A stretch of DNA of 64,000 bases from Pseudomonas sp. CC120222-01a. GTDB lineage: Bacteria; Pseudomonadota; Gammaproteobacteria; Pseudomonadales; Pseudomonadaceae. Numbering within the stretch: the stretch's first letter is position 1; every line of letters begins with the position of its first letter. Shown piece by piece: positions 1-8,423 of the stretch. Made by a program: the position numbers and the translations under genes. The notes beneath the pieces were generated by a model that ran no database searches, was not told the origin of the DNA, and worked only from the letters and a program-made list of their open reading frames with translations. Location: contig NZ_QEQQ01000017.1 of the NCBI RefSeq assembly GCF_003097235.1, forward strand, positions 1-64,000, given 5' to 3'.

Positions 1-28
1 TATATGGGCCGCTGACGCGGCCCATATA
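1..28. terminator. Perfect 12-bp inverted repeat, probable bidirectional terminator
   Basis: Positions 1-12 (TATATGGGCCGC) and 17-28 are exact reverse complements around a 4-base loop. The GC core is flanked by AT-rich ends. It lies between whatever gene lies left of the window and the 3' end of the minus-strand porin gene at 245, so it could end transcription from either side. There is no long T run within the visible part. Positions 29-244 hold nothing else that I can support. Confidence 0.6.
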
Positions 29-244
29 GCGCTGCAAACGTCTTTTTCGCCGGGTGAGGCTATTCGCGCTCTCGCGTGCTGATTCCACAGGCAGTCAGCT
101 CGACTCTGAGTTTCGATGTATTTACTGCGTTTTCACACAGCCTGGGTCGTTAGCAGCCAGCTACGACCGGTTGCAGCGAGAGCTAGATAGCTGCCGGTAA
201 GGCCAACAGTTCCAGACAGTTGTTCCGCGAGGACAAAGGCGACG

Positions 245-1081
245 TTAGAAGTGGTATTTAACCAAGGCACTCGCGGTGTTCTGGTCGGTCGTAAACCCTT
301 TCGAGTCCCTGATGCCGTACTTGTCCGACCAGTAGTCATACTCCAGCCCCACATACAGGTGCTTGGCCTCGTACCCCATGGCCTTGCCAAGGTCGTACTT
401 GAGCTGCGGGTTGAAGTGCAGGTTGGCGTGGTAGTCCGACTGGTTGCGGTGGTTGGAACTGGCGTCCTTGTTGTTGACAACCCAGTCCATGAAGCCATCA
501 AACAGGATGTCCGAGTTGCCGACGGGAATCGTGATGGCCCAGGCCGGCGTCACCTGCCATGCGCCGGAGGGTACGCGATTGCCGTCGGGCTTGCGGTAGT
601 AGACGTTGAGCTGGAAGTAGTCGAAACCGGGGATGGCCAGGTCGACGGCAGGGCCAAGCAGGTAGGTCTCGACATCTCCTTCGCCGAATTCGTAGGTGCT
701 GGCAATCAGCACATCCTTGATCGGGCCGAATGACAGATCGGTGCCGCTGATCTTGCCCAGCGACAGGCGCGGGCTGAACTCGCCGTAATAGCTGCTCTTG
801 CCGTTGTTGGCGCTTTCCTTGCCGTTGTAGTTGATTTGGTCGACGAAGAACCAGATGTCGCCCCAGGTCCAGTTGCTGGCACTTTCGAAGGTGAAGGTCT
901 GCTGGATGGGCGGGTCGACCTTGTAGTTCTTGCCCCAGAGATAGGTCAGGCTTTCGTTGTGCCAGAGCAGAGGCCCGTCGTTGACTGTCGGCCCTGGCGC
1001 CAGGTCCTTTCCGCCGGCAAGGGACTGCCCGGTTGCCAGCAGGCCACTGGCGATCAGCAGGGAAGCCAGGGTACGTTCCAT
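245..1081 (-). CDS. Outer membrane channel protein, OmpK/Tsx (nucleoside-specific porin) family
   Basis: A protein of 278 residues with a signal peptide ending near LATGQSLAGG, then an aromatic-rich beta-barrel sequence ending in the outer membrane signature YHF. The mature start (WHNESLTYLWGKNY) and internal segments such as WTWGDIWFFVDQ fit the OmpK/Tsx family, which forms substrate-specific channels for nucleosides or other small solutes. The ATG at 1081 is preferred because a GAGG lies about 9 bases upstream; ATG at 1087 and GTG at 1096 are also in frame. No transporter or nucleoside catabolic gene is adjacent, so the substrate is unknown. Downstream lies the inverted repeat at 1-28. Confidence 0.8.
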   Translation of the reverse strand: MERTLASLLIASGLLATGQSLAGGKDLAPGPTVNDGPLLWHNESLTYLWGKNYKVDPPIQQTFTFESASNWTWGDIWFFVDQINYNGKESANNGKSSYYGEFSPRLSLGKISGTDLSFGPIKDVLIASTYEFGEGDVETYLLGPAVDLAIPGFDYFQLNVYYRKPDGNRVPSGAWQVTPAWAITIPVGNSDILFDGFMDWVVNNKDASSNHRNQSDYHANLHFNPQLKYDLGKAMGYEAKHLYVGLEYDYWSDKYGIRDSKGFTTDQNTASALVKYHF

Positions 1082-1194
1082 GTTCATGCGCCTCACATTG
1101 CGATTCGAGAAACCTTATTCACTAGTTCGCCTGGAGGGGGCTGTCAAATGCTGCAGACCGTCAGAGCCCATACGGTTGCAGTTGATCCTTGGTC

Positions 1195-1527
1195 TCAGTG
1201 GATACCTTGTTCTTCCAGGATCTTGCGCAACGCATGCACGCCGACCGCAACGATCAGCCCGGTCATGAAGATGCCGGCCAGGCCGATCAGCATGGCCAGG
1301 CAGCGCGCCACGCCCAGCTTGGGCACCAGGTCGCCATAGCCAATGGTCAATCCGGTCACGAAGGAAAAGTACAGGCCATCGCCCACAGGCCAGCCTTCCA
1401 GCGCGCCGACGGCCATGCCGAGCAGGGCCATGAGCACCAGCAGCATCGACACGATCGGCCAGACGACCAGCAGCCCGCGCCAGAACTCCCGGATGAAGTC
1501 GTGGCGCAACTGTTTCATGGCTCGCAT
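1195..1527 (-). CDS. Two-TM potassium channel (Ion_trans_2)
   Basis: A 110-residue protein with a first membrane helix around residues 17-40 (LLVVWPIVSMLLVLMALLG), a pore loop carrying the selectivity filter TIGYGD near residues 61-66, and a second helix (LAMLIGLAGIFMTGLIVAVGV). This is the minimal KcsA-like layout without a cytoplasmic RCK domain. A strong AGGAGAG sits 6 bases before the ATG. It should act as a tetramer in the inner membrane conducting K+. It stands alone: the gene on its left is the porin at 245 and the divergent gene on its right is the PotE-like permease. Confidence 0.85.
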   Translation of the reverse strand: MRAMKQLRHDFIREFWRGLLVVWPIVSMLLVLMALLGMAVGALEGWPVGDGLYFSFVTGLTIGYGDLVPKLGVARCLAMLIGLAGIFMTGLIVAVGVHALRKILEEQGIH

Positions 1528-1723
1528 GGGACTCTCCTTGAAAGAAGCAAACGGCGGATTTGTTCACCCTCGCACCTGGCTGCACTGCCAATCACCAGCC
1601 ATCATCATGTAGCTGAATCTAGCCGTACTGGCCGCGTTGCGGGTGTGTTGCACCTGGCTGGCCGACGATTTTGCAGTGCAATCACTCCCTTGGGTATCGA
1701 CGTTTGGCACGGAGGTCATCATC

Positions 1724-3055
1724 GTGCGCGATCCTGCAAAAAAAATGGGCCTGGTCGGGCTCACTACGTTGGTCACGGTGAACATGATGGGCTCCGGCAT
1801 CATCATGCTGCCGGCAAGCATGGCGCAGATCGGCGCCGTTTCGCTGTTGTCCTGGGTGATCACGGCGGCGGGGTCGATGGCCATCGCCTATTGCTTCGCC
1901 CAGTGCGGCATCTACTGCACGCGTTCAGGTGGCATGTCGGCCTACAGTGAAGAGGCCCACGGCAAATCTGCCTTCTTTCTTTGTTCCTATCTCTATTTTC
2001 TGTCGCTGATGATCGGCAACGTGGCCATCGGCATTTCTGCCGTGGGCTACCTTACGCCCTTCATCCCCTGGCTTGGCAGCGGTGCGGTACCGCTGCTGGT
2101 CGGGGCGGTGGCGCTGATCTGGTTCACGACCCTGGCCAATCTGGGCGGCGCCGACATCACCGGGCGGCTGGGGGCGATCAGTGTCTGGGGCGTGATCGTG
2201 CCGGTGGCTGGCCTGAGCCTGATCGGCTGGTTCTGGTTCAGCCCTGCTACCTTCGAGCAGGCGTGGAACCCCGGGCAGGTACCGGTCGGCCAGGCGATCA
2301 CCAACAGCATTCCGCTGACACTGTGGGCGTTCCTGGGCATGGAGTCGGCTGCGCAGAACTCCGACGCGGTGGAGAACCCCAAGCGCAATGTGCCGCTGGC
2401 GTGCCTGTTCGGTACGCTGGGCGCGGCGGTGGTGTACGTGCTGTCGACCAGCGTCATCCAGGGCATCGTGCCCAACCCCGACCTGGCCAACGCCAGCGCA
2501 CCGTTCGCCCTTGCTTACGCGCGGATGTTCGATGACACCGTGGGCAACGTGATCATGGGCCTGGCAGTGATCGCCTGTGTCGGCTCGCTGCTGGGCTGGC
2601 AGTTCACCCTGGCAGAGACCGCCAAGGTCACGGCCGGGCAGGGGCTGTTTCCGAAACTGTTCACCCGCACCACGGCCCGCGGCGTTCCCCTGGCCGGGAT
2701 GCTGACCTGCGCGCTGATGCAGAGCCTGATCGCCCTGTCGACCTTGTCACCCAACGCCAGCGCCCAGTTCGGCAGGCTGGTCAACCTGGCGGCAGTGACC
2801 AACATCATTCCCTACATCACCTCGCTGACCGGCTTGCTGGTGATCATGTACAAGGCCCAGGTGGACATCGCCATTTTCCGCCGCAACAGCGTCATCATGC
2901 TGGTCGCCGTGGGCTATTGCTTCTACGCGCTGTACGCCTCGGGCCTGGAGGCGGTGTTCGGTGCGGCACTGATCATGGCGTTGGGGTACCTGTTGTTCGG
3001 TTTCATAGCCAAGCGCTTCATCAAGGGGCTGGACATGATCGGAGGCGCGCCATGA
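1724..3055 (+). CDS. PotE-like amino acid/polyamine permease (APC superfamily)
   Basis: A GTG start at 1724 is chosen because GGAGG ends 8 bases upstream and the resulting 443 residues match the size of E. coli PotE (439). The sequence aligns by eye with PotE over its whole length: MGSGIIMLP in TM1, SGGM(S)AYSEEAHGKS, WGVIVPVAGLSLIGWFWFSP, and WAFLGMESAAQNSD in TM6, whose Glu corresponds to the PotE substrate-binding Glu. About 12 membrane helices. By family it exchanges or takes up ornithine/putrescine or a related basic compound, but no decarboxylase is linked. The stop overlaps the next gene (ATGA), so the two are translationally coupled. Confidence 0.85.
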   Translation: MRDPAKKMGLVGLTTLVTVNMMGSGIIMLPASMAQIGAVSLLSWVITAAGSMAIAYCFAQCGIYCTRSGGMSAYSEEAHGKSAFFLCSYLYFLSLMIGNVAIGISAVGYLTPFIPWLGSGAVPLLVGAVALIWFTTLANLGGADITGRLGAISVWGVIVPVAGLSLIGWFWFSPATFEQAWNPGQVPVGQAITNSIPLTLWAFLGMESAAQNSDAVENPKRNVPLACLFGTLGAAVVYVLSTSVIQGIVPNPDLANASAPFALAYARMFDDTVGNVIMGLAVIACVGSLLGWQFTLAETAKVTAGQGLFPKLFTRTTARGVPLAGMLTCALMQSLIALSTLSPNASAQFGRLVNLAAVTNIIPYITSLTGLLVIMYKAQVDIAIFRRNSVIMLVAVGYCFYALYASGLEAVFGAALIMALGYLLFGFIAKRFIKGLDMIGGAP

Positions 3056-3966
3056 ATAGCAAGGCGAAGTTGGCCAGCCTGTGCTTCGCCAGCCTGATCG
3101 GCTGGGCGGCATCTCATGCCACGGTTGCCGCCGCGGACGTCTTGAGTCGGATACGTGACAGCCAGGTGCTGACGCTGGGCTACATGGACGGCTTTGCGCC
3201 GTTTTCCTCGGGCAACGAACAGGCCCCGCAAGGCTACACGGTCGAATTGTGCCGGGCCGTCGCCGAACGGCTGCGCCAGGCGCCTGGTTTCGCCGGGCTG
3301 CAAGTGCGCTGGCGAGCGCTGCCGGAAGAGGAGGTTGGACGCACCCTGAGCGAGGGGCAGGTGGACCTGTTCTGTACGCCGGCGGTGGAAACCCTCGCCA
3401 GGCGCAAATCCCTGGACTTCTCCATCCCGGTGTTCACCTCCGGCCTTGCCGTCATGGTCAGGCGCGATGCGCCCCCGACCTTGCTCGGCCCGCTCAACGG
3501 CCGTGCCAGCGATAATGGCCCACGCTGGCGCGCGACGATCAATGCGGGCCTGAGCAAACACAGCTTTGCCGTGCTGCACGGCACGGTGAGCAGCGACTGG
3601 GCCCGCCAACGGATTCGCCAGCTTGGCTTGCAGTCCACCCTGCAGGAGGTGCCCACGTATCAGGAAGGAGTGCGCCGGGTGGTGGCGCGCGAGGTCGATG
3701 CGTTCCTCGGTGATCGGATGGTCCTGCTGGGCTACCAGGCCGGGCAGGCCGAACGTGAGCAGCTGTGGGTGCCGGACCGCCTGTTCGAGATGAACCGGGT
3801 GGCCCTGGCAATGGCCCGTGGCGATGAGGATTTTCGGTTGCTGGTGGACAGCGCCTTGAGTCAGGCATTGGCAGGGCAGCAGGGCGAGGCGCTGTTCAAG
3901 CGCTACCTGGGGGCGCCGTCGGCACAGGACCGCTTGCTGCAGAGCCTGTACCCGCTGCCCGATTGA
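3052..3966 (+). CDS. Periplasmic solute-binding protein, family 3 (SBP_bac_3)
   Basis: A 304-residue protein with a Sec signal (LASLCFASLIGWAASHATVAAA), then the family 3 fold: VLTLGYMDGFAPFSS...GYTVELCRAV, the DLFCTPAVETLARRKSLDFSIPVF motif, and a second lobe with VPTYQEGVRRVVAREVDAFLGDRMVL. Such proteins bind polar amino acids or similar ligands for ABC importers. Here no ABC ATPase or permease follows; the only transporter is the APC permease whose stop codon overlaps this start (GGAGGCGCGCC-ATG). Either it serves an ABC system elsewhere, or it acts as a ligand sensor or delivery protein for the permease. The product family is clear; the ligand is not. Confidence 0.85.
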   Translation: MNSKAKLASLCFASLIGWAASHATVAAADVLSRIRDSQVLTLGYMDGFAPFSSGNEQAPQGYTVELCRAVAERLRQAPGFAGLQVRWRALPEEEVGRTLSEGQVDLFCTPAVETLARRKSLDFSIPVFTSGLAVMVRRDAPPTLLGPLNGRASDNGPRWRATINAGLSKHSFAVLHGTVSSDWARQRIRQLGLQSTLQEVPTYQEGVRRVVAREVDAFLGDRMVLLGYQAGQAEREQLWVPDRLFEMNRVALAMARGDEDFRLLVDSALSQALAGQQGEALFKRYLGAPSAQDRLLQSLYPLPD

Positions 3967-4081
3967 GCGGGCCGATAGTCGGAAGCCGTTGGCAATCTGC
4001 GCAGGTCGCGTTGCGCTATCGGCCTTCTCCGCTATGGTGTGGTGAGCCATACACATAAGACTAAAGTCGTAGGAGGGCGGC

Positions 4082-4378
4082 ATGCGGATTCGCGGGGATG
4101 TGTTCTGGAACTGGGCTGATCCGATACTTCACCATCGGGCTCATGATGAGACCCTGGACGATGGCACGCGCATTGATGTCCAGGTACGACTGTCGCGTAC
4201 AGGCAACACACAGATGTTCATCGGCGTGTATGCAGGCTGCGGTATGGCGCTGCATGAAGAAGCCTTTGCTTCAAGGCCCGGTGAGTCGATGACCCGGGCG
4301 CTGGCCTGGGGCGTGGGGCAGGCGAGACGTGTCGCCGTCGAAGGGCCGTCTCGGTCCAGGCAGGCGGCTTACGTGTGA
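4082..4378 (+). CDS. Small conserved-looking hypothetical protein
   Basis: A 98-residue protein preceded by an excellent Shine-Dalgarno (GTAGGAGGGCGGC-ATG). It has a balanced composition with motifs FWNWADPILHH, RIDVQVRLSRTG and MFIGVYAGCGMALHEE, and an Arg-rich tail. No signal peptide, membrane helix or known domain is visible. I recall similar short proteins in Pseudomonas genomes but know no function for them. It converges on the gene at 4413-5180 with only 34 bases between. Confidence 0.65.
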   Translation: MRIRGDVFWNWADPILHHRAHDETLDDGTRIDVQVRLSRTGNTQMFIGVYAGCGMALHEEAFASRPGESMTRALAWGVGQARRVAVEGPSRSRQAAYV

Positions 4379-4412
4379 ATTGAGGCTGACCGGGAACGGC
4401 AACTTGATCACC

Positions 4413-5180
4413 TCACAGGCACTTCAGCGATTGCGCCGGGTCGACGAACCGGTACCCCTCGGTGATCAGCCCATCAACCTTCAGCGCCGTGCGGTTACGT
4501 TCCGCCTGCTCACGCATGGCCGCTGTGACATTGACGTTCAGTTCGATCTGCCGGGGCGTGAAGTCGGCATCCGACTCTTTGATCGGGACCGCCGATTTCT
4601 GCAACTGGGCAAAACCCTGCTCGGAAAGCTGCACCGGGTTGATGTTGCGTTGCACGTCCCGCTCGCTGCGCGGGTTATTGCTGCGGATGGTGAAGTCCGG
4701 CTGGGCGACGCGGCCCGTGGGGCTGTAGAAGATCGAGGTGGCGAGCCGGTCCAGGGCGCAGTCTTCTTCCTTGCGCCGATGCACGAGATCACGCGCCGGG
4801 CGTTCGGGCAGCGCCAGGCGGGTGATGCCGAAATCGTTGATCGCACCCAGAATCTCGCGGTGGTCGTCCGACACCTGGATCTCACGACGCGGCGGCCAGA
4901 AATCGAAGTTGCCATGGCCGCCCCACCAGCCGCCGACATGAATCGCGAACATCTCGGGGTAGACCTTGCGCTCGCTGCGGCGCATCGGCTTGATGTCGTA
5001 GAAGCACATGCACGCCAGCTGGATGAGGTGGGTCGCCCCCAGCGCGGCCAGTGGTTCGTAGATGACGATGCCGAAGCGATCATGGGCGTTCCAGCCCGGG
5101 AACACGTCCCACATGCTGGCCGGTTTGTCTGCGCACTCGACTTCGTAGAAGTTCGAGCTCAAAGCATTGATCACGTGCAT
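4413..5180 (-). CDS. Uncharacterised 255-residue protein
   Basis: A 255-residue soluble-looking protein with no signal peptide. It is rich in aromatic residues in the first half (SMWDVFPGWNAHDRFGIVIYEPL, HVGGWWGGHGNFDFWPPRREIQV), followed by a polar half (DRLATSIFYSPTG, RQIELNVNVTAAMREQ). I do not recognise the family. The residue mix, unlike that of the complementary frames, argues that this is the coding strand. A possible catalytic metal site could be built from the repeated His/Trp/Asp cluster around residues 80-95, but this is speculation. Neighbours (small hypothetical, LysR regulator) give no functional clue. Confidence 0.6.
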   Translation of the reverse strand: MHVINALSSNFYEVECADKPASMWDVFPGWNAHDRFGIVIYEPLAALGATHLIQLACMCFYDIKPMRRSERKVYPEMFAIHVGGWWGGHGNFDFWPPRREIQVSDDHREILGAINDFGITRLALPERPARDLVHRRKEEDCALDRLATSIFYSPTGRVAQPDFTIRSNNPRSERDVQRNINPVQLSEQGFAQLQKSAVPIKESDADFTPRQIELNVNVTAAMREQAERNRTALKVDGLITEGYRFVDPAQSLKCL

Positions 5181-5343
5181 ATCAGTCCCTTGCCGAGGCG
5201 ATGGCCGACCAGTAGACGCCCGGCAGAACCGGATTGCATTTCAGCGCGCGCCTTGTTGTCGACAGATCGCGCCGCCGGTTGGCTGATGAGCGAGTCTTTG
5301 CAGGAAAACTGGGTGAGGCGTTCACCGGTTGCATCACCACGAG

Positions 5344-6156
5344 TCAGATGCTGGGCAATGCCAGCCAGGTCGGCTGGCCAATCGAAAGTTGCAAGGCATC
5401 GCGCAGCTGAATGACCCCTTCGACTGCCAATGCCTGGGCCGAATAGCACAGGCCGATGCGCCGACGCATATCCAGTTGTGGCAGCGGTTCGGTGCGCACA
5501 TCACGCTGTTCGGCGGCCAGCGACTGCGGCACGATCGCCGAACCCAGCCCGGCGGCTACCAGTTCCAGAGCCAGTGCAAAGGTTTCGGCTTCGGCCACCG
5601 GGACGCCATCGTAGAACGGCTGCAGCCGCTGATGGCTTGGCTGTGCTGGGCAGATGATCCAGCGTTCATGCCCGTCGCTGGCCAATGGCAGGGCCCGCAC
5701 GAACGGGTCACTGTGCAAGGGTAGAAACAGCTCGTCCTCACAGCGCAGTTCTTCGCTGGCCAGCCGCGCAGCGCCCATGCAGCCGGTCACCAGCTGCAGG
5801 CGCACGGCGGGTGTGATGGTTGCGGCAGCCAGCGCAAGCTGCTTCACCGTCGCCGAGCTGACATCGTGCTCCACGCCAATCTGCAAGGCTGCACAGACGC
5901 GGTCGCTGCGAAAGCGGGTCAGCAGCCTGTTGGCCTCGGCGACCATGCGCTGGGCTTCAGGGTAGAGCGCACGCGCATCGTCGGTGACTTCCACGCCCCT
6001 GGGCCGACGCACGAACAGCGTGGTGCCCAGTGCATCTTCCAGTGCCTTGATGCTGCCCGACAGCGCCGGCTGGCTCAGGTGTATGGCGCGTGCGGCGGCG
6101 GTGATATTGCGTTCTTCGAACACGGCGATGAACGCACGAAGCTGACGATAATCCAC
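5344..6156 (-). CDS. LysR-family transcriptional regulator
   Basis: A 270-residue protein with the LysR winged helix-turn-helix at residues 2-61 (LRAFIAVFEERNITAAARAIHLSQPALSGSIKALEDALGTTLFVR), followed by a LysR substrate-binding domain with the usual late motif LALELVAAGLGSAIVPQSLA. It starts at GTG (6156). It is somewhat shorter than the common 290-310 residues but has both domains. It is divergent from the SDR gene at 6279 across about 120 bases, the standard arrangement in which a LysR protein controls the divergent target and itself. The effector is unknown. Confidence 0.9.
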   Translation of the reverse strand: MDYRQLRAFIAVFEERNITAAARAIHLSQPALSGSIKALEDALGTTLFVRRPRGVEVTDDARALYPEAQRMVAEANRLLTRFRSDRVCAALQIGVEHDVSSATVKQLALAAATITPAVRLQLVTGCMGAARLASEELRCEDELFLPLHSDPFVRALPLASDGHERWIICPAQPSHQRLQPFYDGVPVAEAETFALALELVAAGLGSAIVPQSLAAEQRDVRTEPLPQLDMRRRIGLCYSAQALAVEGVIQLRDALQLSIGQPTWLALPSI

Positions 6157-6278
6157 GGGTTACCCATAAGTTCTGCCGATGGCAGCCACAAGAATATCCC
6201 ATTTTTCGTGCTTTTAACCCTTACCTATACTTGCTCTGCGTTTTATCAATAGGCACTTCGAATATCAGGAGTTTCCCC

Positions 6279-7007
6279 ATGACTACCCATAAACCCCTGG
6301 TCGTGATCACCGGTGCCAGCTCCGGCATTGGCCTGGCCACTGCCAGGCTGTTGTCTGGCCGCGGCCACGCGTTGCTGCTGCTGGCTCGCCGCCTGGAGCC
6401 GATGCTGCAGCTGCAACTGCCCAATACTTTGGCGCTGTCGGTCGACGTGACCGACCGGGCGGCAGTGCTGGCGGCGGTCGGCCAGGCCGAGCAACGTTTC
6501 GGCCCGGTGGATGCGATCATCAACAACGCTGGCGTGATGCTGCTGGGCAACATCGCCACCCAGGACCCTGGCGAATGGGACCGCATGCTCGACATCAATG
6601 TGCGCGGGCTGCTTAACGGCATCCATGCCGTGGCTGCCGGCATGGTCGCGCGCAAGCACGGCACTATCATCAATGTCAGCTCCGTCGCCGGGCGCAAGAC
6701 GTTCCCCAATCACGTCGCCTACGTAGGCACCAAGTTTGCCGTCAGCGGCCTGTCCGAGAACCTGCGCGAAGAACTGTCGCCGAGCAATGTGCGGGTGATC
6801 ACCATCGAGCCGGGCGCCGTGGACACCGAACTGCTGAGCCATACCAGCGATGAGGGCATCAAGGCGGGCTACGACGAGTGGAAGAAAGACATGGGCGGGG
6901 TACTGAGCGCCGAGCACATCGCTGAGGTGATCGACTTCGCCTATGGTCAGCCGCAATCGGTCTGCGTGCGCGAGATCGTGGTCTGCGCCACGCGCCAGCA
7001 GCAATAA
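6279..7007 (+). CDS. SDR-family NAD(P)-dependent oxidoreductase
   Basis: A 242-residue classical short-chain dehydrogenase: cofactor motif TGASSGIG at residues 11-18, NNAG, the Ser region (INVSSVAGRKTFPNHVA) and catalytic YxxxK as YVGTK, then EPGAVDTEL. The ATG at 6279 is preceded by CAGGAG. Related SDRs reduce aldehydes, ketones or quinoid compounds, and nothing in the sequence fixes the substrate. It is probably controlled by the divergent LysR gene. Immediately downstream comes repeat unit A of the REP region. Confidence 0.88.
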   Translation: MTTHKPLVVITGASSGIGLATARLLSGRGHALLLLARRLEPMLQLQLPNTLALSVDVTDRAAVLAAVGQAEQRFGPVDAIINNAGVMLLGNIATQDPGEWDRMLDINVRGLLNGIHAVAAGMVARKHGTIINVSSVAGRKTFPNHVAYVGTKFAVSGLSENLREELSPSNVRVITIEPGAVDTELLSHTSDEGIKAGYDEWKKDMGGVLSAEHIAEVIDFAYGQPQSVCVREIVVCATRQQQ

Positions 7008-7048
7008 CGGGGGCCATGTGTCTGGCCTTTGATGCGGTTGAGGGCCAA

Positions 7049-7401
7049 CAGGTGCTTGCCTTTAGCTCTTCAGCGCCTATGAGATCGAGCGCCGCCCGCG
7101 CGGCGCATCGCGGGCAAGCCCGCTCCCACATTTGTTTCGGGCCAATCTCTCCTGTGAAGCCAACAGGGACCGCCTTGTTGGCATGGCAATGCATCTCGGT
7201 GGAAGCCAACAGAGGCATGGCGATGCATCTCGGTGGGCGCTGATGCAGCCCCACCTGTCTCCAGTCATGCACCAAGGCGGACCCTGTTGGCGGTACAGGA
7301 GTGACTGGCCCGAAACAAATGTGGGAGCGGGCTTGCCCGCGATGCGCCGCGCGGGCGGCGCTCGATCTCATAGGCGCTGAAGAGCTAAAGGCAAGCACCT
7401 G
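7049..7401. repeat. Long palindromic REP-type unit A (96-bp perfect arms)
   Basis: Positions 7049-7144 and 7306-7401 are perfect reverse complements of 96 bases each, separated by about 160 bases. The arms contain the Pseudomonas REP core GCGGGCAAGCCCGCTCCCACA. Beyond the arms the similarity continues imperfectly (CTCCTGT...GCCAACAGGG...CCGCCTTG), and the centre holds two near-direct repeats of ATGGC(A/G)ATGCATCTCGGTGG (about 7181-7201 and 7217-7235). The unit can fold into a very long hairpin or cruciform. A second copy of the whole unit lies at 8112-8414. Confidence 0.9.
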
Positions 7402-7449
7402 CAAGCCCTAGTGCGGTTTAGAGGCATGACCCTGCCAGCCTCATACACC

Positions 7450-7905
7450 TCACAACCAGACAGCATCCCAGTGTGGGTAATCACCTATCTTGCTCACCAG
7501 ACCCGCTCTTACCGGGTTGTAAATGATATACCGCGCAACTTTCACCACATCTTCATCCCGTCGCAAGGCTCGGTCGTGATAACCAACTTGCCAGACAGGA
7601 GACGCCCGCTCGCCGGGTTTTCGCAATGCATGGCTGGATCGAGACTTGAAGCGGCGCATCAAAGCGCCGAGCGTCGCTTCTTTCAGTTCGATCAACCAAT
7701 GCACATGGTCAGGCATTACTACCCATGCCAGGGTCTGGCAGTTGTTTTCCAAATCGGCTTGGCGAAAATGCCTTATCACCAACCTGGCAGAATGGAAATC
7801 ATGGAACAGAGGTCTGCGCCGGTCAGTGGTCGAAGTGAGTAGATAGATCCTTTCGGGTTCAGAGCAGCGACCTCTGCGGAGCAAGCAGCTGTGGGGAGTG
7901 GGCAT
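7450..7905 (-). CDS. REP-associated tyrosine transposase (RAYT, Y1_Tnp family)
   Basis: A 151-residue protein with the HUH nuclease signature MPDHVHWLIEL (His67-x-His69) and the downstream catalytic tyrosine in VARYIIYNPVRAGLV (Tyr126), preceded by the family-typical GYHDRALRRDEDV. Such enzymes nick single-stranded REP hairpins at defined positions and are thought to spread or maintain REP sequences. The protein appears complete from HUH to Tyr motifs and is at the short end for RAYTs. It lies between two large REP-containing palindromes, its presumed substrates. Confidence 0.9.
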   Translation of the reverse strand: MPTPHSCLLRRGRCSEPERIYLLTSTTDRRRPLFHDFHSARLVIRHFRQADLENNCQTLAWVVMPDHVHWLIELKEATLGALMRRFKSRSSHALRKPGERASPVWQVGYHDRALRRDEDVVKVARYIIYNPVRAGLVSKIGDYPHWDAVWL

Positions 7906-8014
7906 GCGATCATCCTTGAGCAGACATGGCCATTGGAAGGCTAGCCATTTCAGTGGTGGATGAGCAGTGGAACCATTTCAAGATTTGAGGCTGCAGATAC
8001 AGAGGGGGGCATCT

Positions 8015-8090
8015 GGGCTTACAGGTGCATGGCTGGGAATGGCATTAGGGCTTACAGGTGCCAGGCTGGGAATGGCATCAGGGCTTACAG
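8015..8090. repeat. 33-bp tandem repeat, about 2.3 copies
   Basis: Units start at 8015, 8048 and 8081 with GGGCTTACAGG. The first two full 33-base units (through GGCTGGGAATGGCAT) differ at four positions. They lie just outside palindromic unit B, on the RAYT side. The region 7906-8014 between the RAYT start and this repeat holds nothing that I recognise. Confidence 0.85.
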
Positions 8091-8111
8091 GGGCCTGTCA
8101 CAAGATCTTTA

Positions 8112-8414
8112 GCGCCTGTGAGATCGAGCGCCGCCCGCGCGGCGCATCGCGGGCAAGCCCGCTCCCACATCTGTTTCGGGCCAGTCACTCCTGTGCCCCC
8201 AACAGGATCCGCCTTGTTCGCATGGCGATACATCTTGGTGAAAGCCAACAGGGCAAGACTATGCATCTCGGTGGGCGCTGATGCTGCTCCACCTCTCTCC
8301 AGTCATGCACCAAGGCGGTCCCTGTTGGCTTAATAGGAGTGACTGGCCCGAAACAGATGTGGGAGCGGGCTTGCCCGCGATGCGCCGCGCGGGCGGCGCT
8401 CGATCTCATAGGCG
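8112..8414. repeat. Long palindromic REP-type unit B
   Basis: The left arm starting GCGCCTGTGAGATCGAGCGC (8112 to about 8192) is matched by its reverse complement ending at 8414, with the same REP core and the same order of inner elements as unit A (CATCTTGGTG/CATCTCGGTG repeats, CCAAGGCGGTCCCTGTTGG). It is about 50 bases shorter than unit A and less perfect at the outer ends. Units A and B are therefore diverged copies of one composite palindrome. Confidence 0.88.
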
Positions 8415-8423
8415 ATACACCTC

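Larger units (their letters stand above)
7049..8414. mobile_element. REPtron-like element: RAYT gene flanked by two palindromic REP units
   Basis: The RAYT gene at 7450-7905 is bracketed by two homologous long-palindrome units (7049-7401 and 8112-8414), with no other gene in the interval. RAYTs are domesticated relatives of IS200/IS605 transposases that act on REP hairpins, and REP-RAYT-REP is the defining layout of a REPtron. The left boundary is taken as the outer end of unit A and the right as the outer end of unit B. No target-site duplication is claimed. Confidence 0.75.

Noticed and set aside
4329..5414. Plus-strand frame of 361 codons opposite the 255-residue hypothetical gene
   Set aside because: Its composition is Arg/Asp/Val-rich shadow type; the minus-strand frame has balanced residues including many Trp, Phe and Tyr.
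7016..7380. Short frames on both strands within the palindromic REP units
   Set aside because: They encode the same Arg/Ala/Pro-rich peptides in both directions because the DNA is an inverted repeat; no ribosome site or family.
8015..8090. Possible CRISPR-like repeat
   Set aside because: The 33-base units are directly adjacent with no spacers and no cas genes are near.
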